DNA of 6,901 nt from Methylothermaceae bacterium (GCA_027024125.1 JALVSV010000077.1:1-6901); one strand, 5' to 3'; counted from the first letter of the stretch, positions 1 to 6,901 are shown. The notes: a model not told the origin generated them from the sequence alone. Numbers and translations: made by a program.

Positions 1-954
1 GGTGGCCACCGTGAGGGAGCGCGAATCGGCATCCGGATCCTCGGCCATGCGCTGATAGTATTCACTGAGGATATGGATCGAATCGGCCACGGCGATGCCG
101 ATCAACACCACCGGCAGGGCATTGGTGATCACGAAGAAATGGATGCCGAAGGCGGCCATCAGGCCGATGGCGCTGCCTGCGGTGGCCAGGACCACCAGAT
201 TGGGCAGCAGCATTCCCCGCAAGGTGCGAAATGCCAGCAGGCAGATCAGGGTAATGACGATGGCGGCGATGGGGTCGAGCCGGGTCGCATCGGCATCGAT
301 ATAGGCTCCCATGTAGCCCGCCACCGCGCCTTCTCCGGCAACATGCAGGTTTTCCCCCGGTGCCAGGGGCGCCCGGGCGACCAGATCGAGCAGGGCCTGA
401 TAGACCTGTTGGGCCTGTTTCAGATCGTGGAGTTCGGCGACGATCAGGGTCCCTTTCCCGTTTTTGGCCACCAGACTACCCAGATACAGGGGGAAATCCA
501 TCACCTGGGCGCGGATTCTGTCGGCCTCCCTCTGAGTGGCCGGCGGCTCGTCGAAAAAAGGCTCCACTTCCATGCCATCCCCGGTGCCGGTGATGTCGTT
601 TTCCGTGGCCAGGCTGGTTACCCGGTCGGGGTCGATGTTGGGAAGCCTGCCGATCTCACGGCTGAGCCAGTCCAGCAAAAACAGGGAATGGGGGTTGAAG
701 ACTCCATGTTCGCTTTCGTTGACCAATGCGATCACCATGGGGTCTTCCAGCCCGAACAGCTCGCGGGTTCGATCGCGTAATTGCAGGGAGGGGTCCGAGG
801 CCGGAATGAAGGCATCCAGGCGCGTATCCTTTTGCAGTCCGGGCAGCAGGGAGGCCGACATCACGATAAACATAATGCCCAGGGAAACGATGGTCCTGGG
901 TCTGGCAGTGATGGCCAGGAAGAATCGCCGGGAGAAGGTGGGATCAGTCTGCAT
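1..954 (-). CDS. RND-superfamily exporter (MMPL/COG1033-like), 5' part only
   Basis: This is the N-terminal 318 codons of an inner-membrane exporter of the RND superfamily; the frame is open to the left edge, so the rest lies outside. Seen: a positively charged start, a hydrophobic segment at about residues 23-40, a soluble loop of about 185 residues (40-226) as expected for a periplasmic domain, then closely packed membrane segments at about 229-243, 247-271 and 272-290. The last ends in GIAVADSIHILSEYY, with Asp291 where RND proteins keep a proton-relay acidic residue. Such proteins export hydrophobic or lipid-like compounds using the proton gradient; the substrate here is unknown. The start ATG lies inside the 3' end of the glutathione transferase gene (ATGCAGACTGA, 11-nt overlap) behind GGAGAG, indicating translational coupling. 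The family call is firm; the substrate cannot be named. Confidence 0.88.
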   Translation of the reverse strand, partial: MQTDPTFSRRFFLAITARPRTIVSLGIMFIVMSASLLPGLQKDTRLDAFIPASDPSLQLRDRTRELFGLEDPMVIALVNESEHGVFNPHSLFLLDWLSREIGRLPNIDPDRVTSLATENDITGTGDGMEVEPFFDEPPATQREADRIRAQVMDFPLYLGSLVAKNGKGTLIVAELHDLKQAQQVYQALLDLVARAPLAPGENLHVAGEGAVAGYMGAYIDADATRLDPIAAIVITLICLLAFRTLRGMLLPNLVVLATAGSAIGLMAAFGIHFFVITNALPVVLIGIAVADSIHILSEYYQRMAEDPDADSRSLTVAT

Positions 955-1576
955 GTCCGCTCTCCGGTGATGAAGCGGCCAGGCCCTGCCTGACTGTGGG
1001 CCGCTGTTTCAATTCTGTCAACCAATGGGTCAGGTGCCGGTAACCCTGCAAACGCTTTTCCAGGGCCAGGGCTCCCGGCAACACGATGACGTCGGCAATG
1101 GTGTAATCGAGGCCGGCTAGGTAGGGATGAGTGGCCAGTTGAGCATCGAAATGACGGTATAGTCCCAAGACCCGTTTTCTCAGAATTGAGGCGGCCAGTG
1201 ACAGGCCGAAGAGACTGTGGCGTTGCAGGTAAAATGCGTTGAACAGGGTGGTGCTGATGTCGGTAGCGTGAAACTGCATCCATTCGTAGACTCTGGCCCG
1301 CCCGACGGGATCTTCCGGAAGCAGTTTCCCGGTTTTCTCCGCCAGATACAGGACGATGGCGACCGACTGGGTCAGTACCAATGGTTTCTCTTTGCCGCTG
1401 TCGTGGTCGACCAGGACCGGAATGCGGCCGCTGGGATTGAGTTTGAGGAATGCCGGTTGCCGTTGTTCGCCCCTGGAGAGATCAATCCAGTGCCCTGTGT
1501 AGGGCAGGCCGGTTTCTTCCAGCATCAAAGAGGCACGTTGACCATTGGGAGTGGTGGACGTGTACAGGTCGATCAT
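944..1576 (-). CDS. Glutathione S-transferase, nu-class/YfcG-like
   Basis: This is a 210-residue cytosolic glutathione transferase. The N-terminal thioredoxin-fold domain (about 1-80) begins MIDLYTSTTPNG, very close to E. coli YfcG, whose Thr9 and Asn11 act on glutathione; both are present here (T9, N11). The cis-proline motif GRIPVLVDHD (50-59) and the helix AIVLYLAEKTGKLLPED follow, then an all-helical C-terminal domain with the usual YTIADV N-cap motif. Family members reduce disulfides or conjugate glutathione to electrophiles. Oddity: the Glu-Ser pair that normally grips the glutathione gamma-glutamyl group is Gln70-Ser71. The start at 1576 was chosen over an upstream in-frame ATG at 1642 because the protein then begins exactly like the family, GGAGA stands 5 nt upstream (1582-1586), and the longer version would overlap the operators. 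It is first in an operon with the RND exporter and divergent from the tetR-type gene. Confidence 0.9.
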   Translation of the reverse strand: MIDLYTSTTPNGQRASLMLEETGLPYTGHWIDLSRGEQRQPAFLKLNPSGRIPVLVDHDSGKEKPLVLTQSVAIVLYLAEKTGKLLPEDPVGRARVYEWMQFHATDISTTLFNAFYLQRHSLFGLSLAASILRKRVLGLYRHFDAQLATHPYLAGLDYTIADVIVLPGALALEKRLQGYRHLTHWLTELKQRPTVRQGLAASSPESGHAD

Positions 1577-1603
1577 GGCTGTCTCCGTGAACAGGTTGAA
1601 CCA

Positions 1604-1633
1604 ATAACAAACCAACTGGTCTGTCTGTGGTAA
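1604..1633 (-). promoter_or_regulatory. Predicted promoter of the GST-exporter operon
   Basis: Reading the minus strand, TTACCA (1628-1633; 4 of 6 matches to TTGACA) and TGTTAT (1604-1609; a weaker -10) are separated by 18 bp. The left palindrome (1607-1624) occupies most of the spacer and touches the -10, so a bound repressor would block polymerase. The position fits a start about 20 bp upstream of the GST gene's ATG. Prediction by eye only. Confidence 0.5.
1607..1624. promoter_or_regulatory. TetR-type operator, left copy (one mismatch)
   Basis: ACAAACCA-AC-TGGTCTGT is an 18-bp palindrome with a single arm mismatch (A at 1610 where the right copy has G). It shares 17 of 18 bases with the second copy. 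It lies between the divergent genes and inside the spacer of the predicted GST promoter, so the adjacent TetR-family protein is the obvious ligand (inference). Confidence 0.8.
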
Positions 1634-1635
1634 CG

Positions 1636-1665
1636 CTATCACAGACCAACTGGTCTGTCTATAAT
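1636..1665 (+). promoter_or_regulatory. Predicted promoter of the tetR-ferredoxin operon
   Basis: A perfect -10 TATAAT stands at 1660-1665. The -35 is weak: CTATCA at 1636-1641 with an 18-bp spacer matches TTGACA at 3 of 6 positions. The right palindrome (1641-1658) fills the spacer, which predicts autorepression. Transcription would start near 1672, giving a leader of about 20 nt before the regulator gene. Confidence 0.65.
1641..1658. promoter_or_regulatory. TetR-type operator, right copy (perfect palindrome)
   Basis: ACAGACCA-AC-TGGTCTGT is a perfect 8+2+8 inverted repeat. Its centre is 34 bp from the centre of the left copy. The core AGACC-N4-GGTCT resembles, from memory, the NemR box of enterobacteria. 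It sits between the -35 and -10 of the regulator's own promoter. Confidence 0.85.
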
Positions 1666-1693
1666 GTCCTTAACATTTTTTTGGTGAATGCAG

Positions 1694-2335
1694 ATGTCCA
1701 CGGAACGCAATCCTGAAAATACCCGTTTCAAGATCCTCAAGGCTGCCTTTGCGGAAATGCATCAACACGGATTCCAGGGGATGCGGGTGGATCAGGTTCT
1801 GAGCAGGACAGGCCTGAAGAAGGGGGCGCTCTATCATCATTTCCCCAGCAAACAGGCGTTGGGATACGCGGTTTTGGAAGAGCTGATTGAAAAGCGTATC
1901 CGTGAGCTTTGGATCGATCCCCTGGCGGATTTCGATGATCCCCTGGAAGGCATCTATGTCTTGTACGAGCGCATCGGTGACGTGTGGAGTGATGAATTTT
2001 TCGCTCTGGGTTGCCCGCTGAACAAGCTGGCACAGGAAATGTCTCCCATCGACGGGGGGTTCCGGGAGCGGATAGGCCGGTTTTTCCGGTTGTGGCAGAA
2101 GGCCGTCAGCCAGGCGTTGTTACAAGGGCAAAGCCGTGGAATCGTGAAGCCGGAAATTCAACCCGATGATTGTGCCCTGTTTGTCGTAGCCGCGATTGAG
2201 GGGGCTTTGGGGATGACGAAAATTCTGGGTGATAAAGCGGTTTACGAGCGGGGTAAGGGAGAGCTGAAGAGATATCTGGAATCCTTGCGCCTCGATATTG
2301 AATCAATGACAAATGACTCATGGGAGGAAGAATGA
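1694..2335 (+). CDS. TetR/AcrR-family repressor, NemR-like redox switch residues
   Basis: This is a 213-residue TetR-family repressor. The N-terminal DNA-binding domain spans about residues 10-58, with the recognition region [18 protein letters not shown] typical of the family. The remainder is the helical ligand/dimer domain, with the motif [12 protein letters not shown]. The start at 1694 is preferred because GGTGA (1683-1687) lies 6 nt upstream; an in-frame ATG at 1688 would add Met-Gln but has no usable ribosome site. Cys107 and Lys176 are 69 residues apart, the same spacing as Cys106 and Lys175 of E. coli NemR, which form a reversible sulfenamide on oxidation (family knowledge). There is a further Cys160. 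It probably represses both itself and the divergent GST-exporter operon through the two palindromes, releasing on electrophile or oxidant stress (inference). Its stop overlaps the ferredoxin start. Confidence 0.9.
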   Translation: MSTERNPENTRFKILKAAFAEMHQHGFQGMRVDQVLSRTGLKKGALYHHFPSKQALGYAVLEELIEKRIRELWIDPLADFDDPLEGIYVLYERIGDVWSDEFFALGCPLNKLAQEMSPIDGGFRERIGRFFRLWQKAVSQALLQGQSRGIVKPEIQPDDCALFVVAAIEGALGMTKILGDKAVYERGKGELKRYLESLRLDIESMTNDSWEEE

Positions 2336-2706
2336 GCGAATCACTCAAATCCATTGCCGAGAAACTGGGATTGGCAGCTACCAGGTATCATATCTTTCTG
2401 TGCTGCGATGCCGCTGTGCCAAAATGCTGCCAGCGTGAGCAGGGACAGGCGTCTTGGGCGTACTTGAAAAAACGCCTTGATGAATTGGGGTTGGCTGGCC
2501 AGGGAGGCGTTCAGCGTACCAAGGCTGATTGCCTAAGGGTCTGTGCTCAAGGACCTGTTGCGGTGATCTATCCAGAAGGCGTCTGGTATCACTCTTGCAC
2601 CCCCAAGGTTCTGGAGCGGATCATTCAGGAGCATTTGATCGAAGGCAAGGTGGTGAAGGACTATGCCTTTGCCCAGGTGCAAACGATCCCGAACAGACAG
2701 AAATGA
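2332..2706 (+). CDS. [2Fe-2S] ferredoxin, thioredoxin-fold (Shethna/Fd4-like)
   Basis: This is a 124-residue small electron carrier of the thioredoxin-like [2Fe-2S] ferredoxin family. Seen: the opening strand YHIFLCC, cysteines at 24/25 and 32/33, then the second ligand pair Cys67 and Cys71 in [11 protein letters not shown], followed by [12 protein letters not shown] and an EHLIEG helix, all typical of the family. The two vicinal Cys pairs leave two cysteines beyond the four needed for the cluster, so which ones bind iron is unclear. The start at 2332 was chosen because GGAGG (2323-2327) precedes it and the codon overlaps the tetR stop as ATGA; an in-frame ATG at 2320 would swallow that ribosome site. 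Partners are unknown. Co-transcription with the regulator suggests a role in the same redox response, though such ferredoxins often sit beside unrelated genes. Confidence 0.9.
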   Translation: MSESLKSIAEKLGLAATRYHIFLCCDAAVPKCCQREQGQASWAYLKKRLDELGLAGQGGVQRTKADCLRVCAQGPVAVIYPEGVWYHSCTPKVLERIIQEHLIEGKVVKDYAFAQVQTIPNRQK

Positions 2707-2728
2707 ACAGGAAGATTCTTGGCCCTCG

Positions 2729-2747
2729 AGGAAACGCAGCGTTTCTT
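2729..2747 (+). terminator. Weak hairpin after the ferredoxin gene
   Basis: GAAACG and CGTTTC (2731-2736 and 2740-2745) form a 6-bp stem with a CAG loop, extended by a G-U and an A-U pair. Only an interrupted T-rich run (TTGTT) follows. It stands 22 nt after the ferredoxin stop and may be a leaky terminator of the tetR-ferredoxin operon or a 3'-end stabiliser. Confidence 0.35.
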
Positions 2748-2776
2748 GTTGTGGGGCGCCGGTTACAGAACATAAG

Positions 2777-2792
2777 TTTGATTTGGATCAAA
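2777..2792 (+). promoter_or_regulatory. FNR/ANR binding site
   Basis: TTTGATTTGGATCAAA matches the FNR/ANR consensus TTGAT-N4-ATCAA at every position, with one more symmetric pair outside. FNR-type proteins carry an oxygen-labile [4Fe-4S] cluster and activate genes when oxygen is low. The centre (2784.5) is about 41.5 bp upstream of the start predicted from the -10 at 2813-2818, which is the classic activating (class II) position. Confidence 0.85.
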
Positions 2793-2812
2793 ACGCGTTT
2801 GTGGGGAACCGC

Positions 2813-2818
2813 TATGCT
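2813..2818 (+). promoter_or_regulatory. -10 element of a class II FNR-dependent promoter
   Basis: TATGCT matches TATAAT at 4 of 6 positions and lies where the FNR site predicts it, giving a start at about 2824-2826. No good -35 is present (AAAACG overlaps the FNR site), as is usual for activator-dependent promoters. An overlapping alternative, TATGAA at 2819-2824, would shift the start by 6 nt. Confidence 0.65.
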
Positions 2819-2824
2819 TATGAA

Positions 2825-2918
2825 TAAGCCTCCTTCCTGTCGTGAAACACAGGATATTTCAGCCATTTTATCCTCTGGGAAGGGATTGAGCGGGTGCCAT
2901 GTGCCCCGCTCTTTTTTT
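2825..2918 (+). ncRNA. Candidate FNR-activated small RNA, about 92 nt
   Basis: Between the predicted FNR-dependent start (about 2825) and a strong intrinsic terminator (2888-2918) there is no protein gene, so the unit would yield a short stand-alone RNA. From 5' to 3': a C/U-rich segment (CCTCCTTCCT, 2829-2838); a hairpin with stem TCCTGT/ACAGGA (2835-2840 and 2849-2854); an A/U-rich single-stranded stretch (about 2855-2869) that could bind Hfq; a possible weak stem (ATCCT/GGGAT, about 2870-2886); and the terminator hairpin with seven Ts. This is the architecture of Hfq-dependent trans-acting sRNAs. I see no sequence likeness to E. coli FnrS, the known FNR-activated sRNA. Alternatives are an FNR-controlled leader with a conditional terminator ahead of nqr, or the 3' end of a longer tetR-ferredoxin transcript. 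Confidence 0.6.
2888..2918 (+). terminator. Strong intrinsic terminator
   Basis: GAGCGGG (2888-2894) pairs perfectly with CCCGCTC (2905-2911), a 7-bp GC-rich stem around a 10-nt loop that may add two inner pairs. Seven Ts follow directly (2912-2918). The other strand has no T-run, so it works only rightward. It would end the candidate sRNA and isolate nqr from upstream transcription. Confidence 0.88.
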
Positions 2919-2941
2919 GTCTTGCGGTAGCTTAGGTTGCG

Positions 2942-2970
2942 TTGTCCGCAGGTTGGTTTTGTGATCTAAT
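2942..2970 (+). promoter_or_regulatory. Predicted nqr operon promoter (extended -10)
   Basis: TTGTCC (2942-2947; 4 of 6 to TTGACA) and TCTAAT (2965-2970; 5 of 6 to TATAAT) are 17 bp apart, and TGA just before the -10 forms the TGN extended element. Transcription would start near 2977, leaving a leader of about 92 nt before nqrA. It lies just downstream of the terminator, so nqr appears to have its own sigma70-type promoter. Confidence 0.65.
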
Positions 2971-2987
2971 ACGGCGAGTTTTGCCTT

Positions 2988-3028
2988 GACCCGGGTCGCT
3001 GGTGCCAAGTCTGGGGCCGCGGGTTTTT
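2988..3028 (+). promoter_or_regulatory. GC-rich nqr leader, possible attenuator hairpin
   Basis: The leader contains the 10-bp palindrome GACCCGGGTC (2988-2997), and ACCCG (2989-2993) can pair with CGGGT (3020-3024), extended inward by GG/CC across a bulged G. Five Ts (3024-3028) end the element. This could be an attenuator, but the stem is short for its long loop and the T-run is modest. Confidence 0.3.
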
Positions 3029-3032
3029 CTGA

Positions 3033-4429
<1,397 letters not shown>

Positions 4430-4430
<1 letters not shown>

Positions 4431-5635
4431 TGTCCAAAGTCAGAGCATTCTTAGACAAAATTCATCCTTTGTTCGCCAAGGGGGGGCGTTACGAAATTCT
4501 GTATCCGCTCTATGAGATGGTGGATACATTTTTGTACTCGCCCGCAGACAGTACTCCAGACCCGGTGCAGGTACGCGATGCCATCGATCTGAAACGGGTG
4601 ATGGTCTATGTCTGGTTGGCCACTTTCCCAGTGGTTTTCATCGCCATGTACAACACCGGCTACCAGGCCAATCAGGCGATGGAAGCGTTGGGATTGGAGA
4701 CCATCGCCAACTGGCGTGGCCCTATCATGGACTGGTTGGGCTACAACCCCTCCAATCCTCTTTCCTGTCTGATGCACGGGGCGTTGTATTTCCTCCCTGT
4801 CTACATCGTCACCTTCGTGGTGGGAGGTATCTGGGAAGTGATCTTTTCAGTAGTGCGCAAGCACGACATCAACGAAGGTTTCTTCGTCACCTCCATCCTG
4901 TTTGCCCTGACTGTGCCCCCATCCATTCCCCTTTGGCAGGTGGCTTTGGGGATCAGTTTCGGGGTGGTGTTGGGCAAGGAAGTGTTCGGCGGTACGGGCA
5001 AGAACTTCCTCAATCCCGCATTGACCGGCAGGGCCTTTCTGTTTTTCGCCTATCCTGCCAATATGAGTGGCGATTCCATATGGACCGCGTTGGATGGCTA
5101 CAGCGCCGCTACCCCGCTGGCTCTGGGGGCCGAAGGCGGATTGGAGGCCATACATCAGGCCGGGTACTCCTGGGCTCAGACCTTCTTTGGCTTCATGCCG
5201 GGCTCTATGGGTGAGACTTCGGTAGTGGCTATTTTGATTGGCGCCGCATTTCTGCTTTATACCGGAATTGCCAGTTATCGAGTGATGGCAGGGGTGTTGA
5301 TTGGCACCATAGTCACAGCCACCCTGTTCAATCTCATCGGTAGTGAAACCAATCCAATGTTCGGTTTGCCCTGGTATTGGCACCTGACTCTGGGTGGGCT
5401 GATGTTCGGATTGGTCTTCATGGCGACCGACCCTGTCAGTTCGGCTATGACCGATACCGGACGTTGGATCTTCGGGATACTGATCGGGGTGATGGTGGTG
5501 CTGATCCGTGTGGTCAATCCTGCTTTCCCCGAGGGCATGATGCTGTCGATCCTGTTTGCTAACATCTTCGCCCCGCTCATCGACTATTTCGTGGTTCAAG
5601 CCAACATCAGAAGAAGGGCCAAGCGCAATGTCTGA
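4430..5635 (+). CDS. nqrB: Na+-translocating NADH:quinone reductase subunit B
   Basis: This is the large integral membrane subunit (401 residues), which carries one covalently bound FMN and riboflavin and forms much of the Na+ path. Multiple membrane segments are evident, for example about 56-73, 118-140, 168-182 and several in the last 150 residues. Conserved stretches include KHDINEGFFVTSILFALTVPP (from residue 144), GKEVFGGTGKNFLNPAL and MATDPVSS. The FMN-attachment threonine is Thr228 in DGYSAATPL, matching Thr236 of Vibrio cholerae NqrB; the residue two before it is Ala where Gly is usual (SGAT). The flavin is attached by ApbE, which is not in the window. A good ribosome site, AGGAAGG (4420-4426), lies in the end of nqrA and the start overlaps the nqrA stop by one base. 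Confidence 0.97.
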
Positions 5636-6488
5636 CAATAGCAATTCAACGACCCAACTGGCTGATACCTGGCAAATCTGGAAGGAACGTGCCAGGATCT
5701 ATGCAGAGAGAATCCTCTCCTTACCCAACGACAGTTACGAGAAAACCCTGGCAGTGGCCTTCTGGTTGTGCCTGGTGTGTGCCATCCTGGTCTCTTTCGC
5801 CGCGGTTGCCCTCAAGCCGCTGCAGCTCAGCAATAAGTCCGCCGACATGAAGCGCAACATCCTTGAGGTCGTCGATCTCTGGGAGGAAGGCATGGATGTG
5901 GATGAAGCCTTCAAACAGTTCGAAATCAAGGTGGTGGACCTGGCGACGGGAGAGTTCGTGGACGACATCGATCCTGAGAGTTACGACATGCGTAAAGCGG
6001 CCAAGGATCCTTCCCTGAGCGATCCTTTGCCAAGGGAGAGGGATATTGCCCAAATCAAGCGCAGGCCCAAGTATGCGACGGTCTACTTCTTGAAAGAGGG
6101 GGGCAAGCTCCAGGCCATTATCCTGCCTGTCTCTGGCTATGGTCTGTGGTCCACCATGTATGGTTTCCTAGCCCTGGAACCCGATTGCAACACGGTGATC
6201 GGTATCAATTTCTATGACCAGGGGGAGACGCCAGGACTTGGTGGTGAAGTGGTGAACTCCGACTGGCGTGCCTTGTGGAAAGGCAAACAGGTCTACGACG
6301 AGTCCGGCACTCCGGTGCTGCGCCTGGTCAAAGGAAGTGTCAGTCCGGATCAATCCGGGGCCGAATACATGGTTGATGGGTTGGCTGGAGCAACTTTGAC
6401 CAGTAACGGCGTCAGCAATCTGATTCGTTTCTGGCTGGGCGAGGATGGTTATAAACCCTTCCTTGACAAATTCTGCGGTCAGCAATAA
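5628..6488 (+). CDS. nqrC: Na+-translocating NADH:quinone reductase subunit C, long N-terminus
   Basis: This subunit holds the second covalent FMN on a periplasmic domain anchored by one N-terminal helix. The product is 286 residues. The membrane helix is at about 41-62 ([22 protein letters not shown] in part), then the soluble FMN domain with [14 protein letters not shown] (195-208) and the attachment motif [10 protein letters not shown], where Thr256 corresponds to Thr225 of V. cholerae; Ala253 replaces the common Ser. About 30-35 residues precede the helix beyond what family members usually have, explaining the length above the typical 257 or so. The start at 5628 overlaps the nqrB stop by 8 nt behind AAGGG (5614-5618 region). 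A frame extension to 5556 is possible but lies wholly inside nqrB and looks spurious. Confidence 0.95.
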   Translation: MSDNSNSTTQLADTWQIWKERARIYAERILSLPNDSYEKTLAVAFWLCLVCAILVSFAAVALKPLQLSNKSADMKRNILEVVDLWEEGMDVDEAFKQFEIKVVDLATGEFVDDIDPESYDMRKAAKDPSLSDPLPRERDIAQIKRRPKYATVYFLKEGGKLQAIILPVSGYGLWSTMYGFLALEPDCNTVIGINFYDQGETPGLGGEVVNSDWRALWKGKQVYDESGTPVLRLVKGSVSPDQSGAEYMVDGLAGATLTSNGVSNLIRFWLGEDGYKPFLDKFCGQQ

Positions 6489-6499
6489 GGAGAACTATC

Positions 6500-6901
6500 A
6501 TGAGTGAAGAAATCCAGGCAGTAGGAGAAGAGGAATTCGACTTCGAGAAGGTCAAACCAGCGCTCATCGATCCGCTGGTGGACAACAATCCGATCACCCT
6601 GCAGGTGCTGGGAATCTGTTCGGCCCTGGCGGTGACTTCCCAGTTGTCGACCGCATTGATCATGTGTCTGGCACTGACTGCGGTGGTTGCCAGTTCCAAT
6701 ACCGCCATCGCCTTGATCCGAAATCATATTCCTTCGAGCATTCGCATCATTGTCCAGATGACCATCATCGCCTCGCTGGTGATCGTGGTGGATCAGATCC
6801 TCAAGGCCTTTGCTTACGAGATCAGCAAGCAGTTGTCGGTGTTCGTGGGTCTGATTATTACCAACTGTATCGTCATGGGGCGGGCAGAAGCCTATGCCAT
6901 G
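6500..6901 (+). CDS. nqrD: Na+-translocating NADH:quinone reductase subunit D, 5' part
   Basis: These are the first 134 codons of an integral membrane subunit that normally has about 210 residues; the frame runs off the right edge. NqrD and NqrE are homologous, inverted in the membrane, and together hold an iron site reached by electrons from NqrF. The key cysteines are present: Cys40 in LGICSALAV and Cys123 in [14 protein letters not shown], each 11 residues later than Cys29 and Cys112 of V. cholerae. The shift comes from an acidic extension ([17 protein letters not shown]). Membrane segments are at about 34-46, 50-72, 83-102 and 112-126. AAGGAG (6487-6492), 7 nt upstream, is a good ribosome site. 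The gap from nqrC is 11 nt; nqrE and nqrF should follow. Confidence 0.96.
   Translation, partial: MSEEIQAVGEEEFDFEKVKPALIDPLVDNNPITLQVLGICSALAVTSQLSTALIMCLALTAVVASSNTAIALIRNHIPSSIRIIVQMTIIASLVIVVDQILKAFAYEISKQLSVFVGLIITNCIVMGRAEAYAM

Noticed and set aside
73..780. Long plus-strand open frame opposite the RND exporter
   Set aside because: Its translation is rich in Gly, Asp, Gln and His without any domain, and the opposite strand gives a clear membrane transporter through the whole stretch.
861..1283. Minus-strand open frame across the GST-exporter junction
   Set aside because: It overlaps two convincing genes in another frame, and its product is Arg/Pro/Ser-rich with no recognisable motif.
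2814..2930. Small open frame beginning MLMNKPPS in the FNR-terminator interval
   Set aside because: Its first ATG is inside the predicted -10 and so would not be transcribed from the FNR promoter, and it reads straight through the terminator stem and T-run. A product from a longer transcript is not excluded.
4847..5644. Long minus-strand open frame under nqrB
   Set aside because: The product is His/Gln/Gly-rich without motifs and fully antisense to nqrB, whose conserved residues are intact.

Overview
The window looks like a piece of a gammaproteobacterial chromosome. The main support is the gene order nqrA-nqrB-nqrC-nqrD (Na+-translocating NADH:quinone reductase), a strong FNR/ANR-type palindrome and sigma70-like promoters. 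The lineage cannot be fixed further from this sequence. Coding is dense, with tightly overlapping genes. No tRNA, rRNA, IS element or CRISPR array is visible.

Left part (1-2706): a divergent, regulator-centred locus. On the minus strand a nu-class-like glutathione transferase gene overlaps the start of an RND-superfamily exporter gene that runs off the left edge. On the plus strand a TetR/AcrR-family regulator overlaps (ATGA) a thioredoxin-fold [2Fe-2S] ferredoxin gene. Between the two units lie two near-identical 18-bp palindromes, each inside the spacer of one predicted divergent promoter. The regulator has a Cys and a Lys with the spacing of the Cys106-Lys175 redox switch described for E. 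coli NemR. I therefore read this as a probable electrophile/oxidant-response module: sensor, glutathione enzyme, exporter and a redox protein.

Middle (2707-3068): a 362-bp gap without a convincing protein gene but rich in signals. It holds a perfect FNR half-site pair (TTGAT-N4-ATCAA) placed at about -41.5 from a predicted start site. After about 60 nt of RNA sequence there is a strong intrinsic terminator at 2888-2918. Nothing is encoded between them. The simplest reading is a previously unannotated, anaerobically activated small RNA of about 92 nt with a C/U-rich 5' segment able to pair with Shine-Dalgarno sequences. A separate extended -10 promoter for nqr follows, with a GC-rich leader that may fold into an attenuator.

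Right part (3069-6901): nqrA, nqrB, nqrC and the start of nqrD, overlapping or a few bases apart, clearly one operon continuing past the right edge (nqrE and nqrF are expected there). NqrB and NqrC carry the threonines that receive covalent FMN. NqrD carries both cysteines of the intramembrane iron site. NqrC has an unusually long N-terminus before its membrane anchor.
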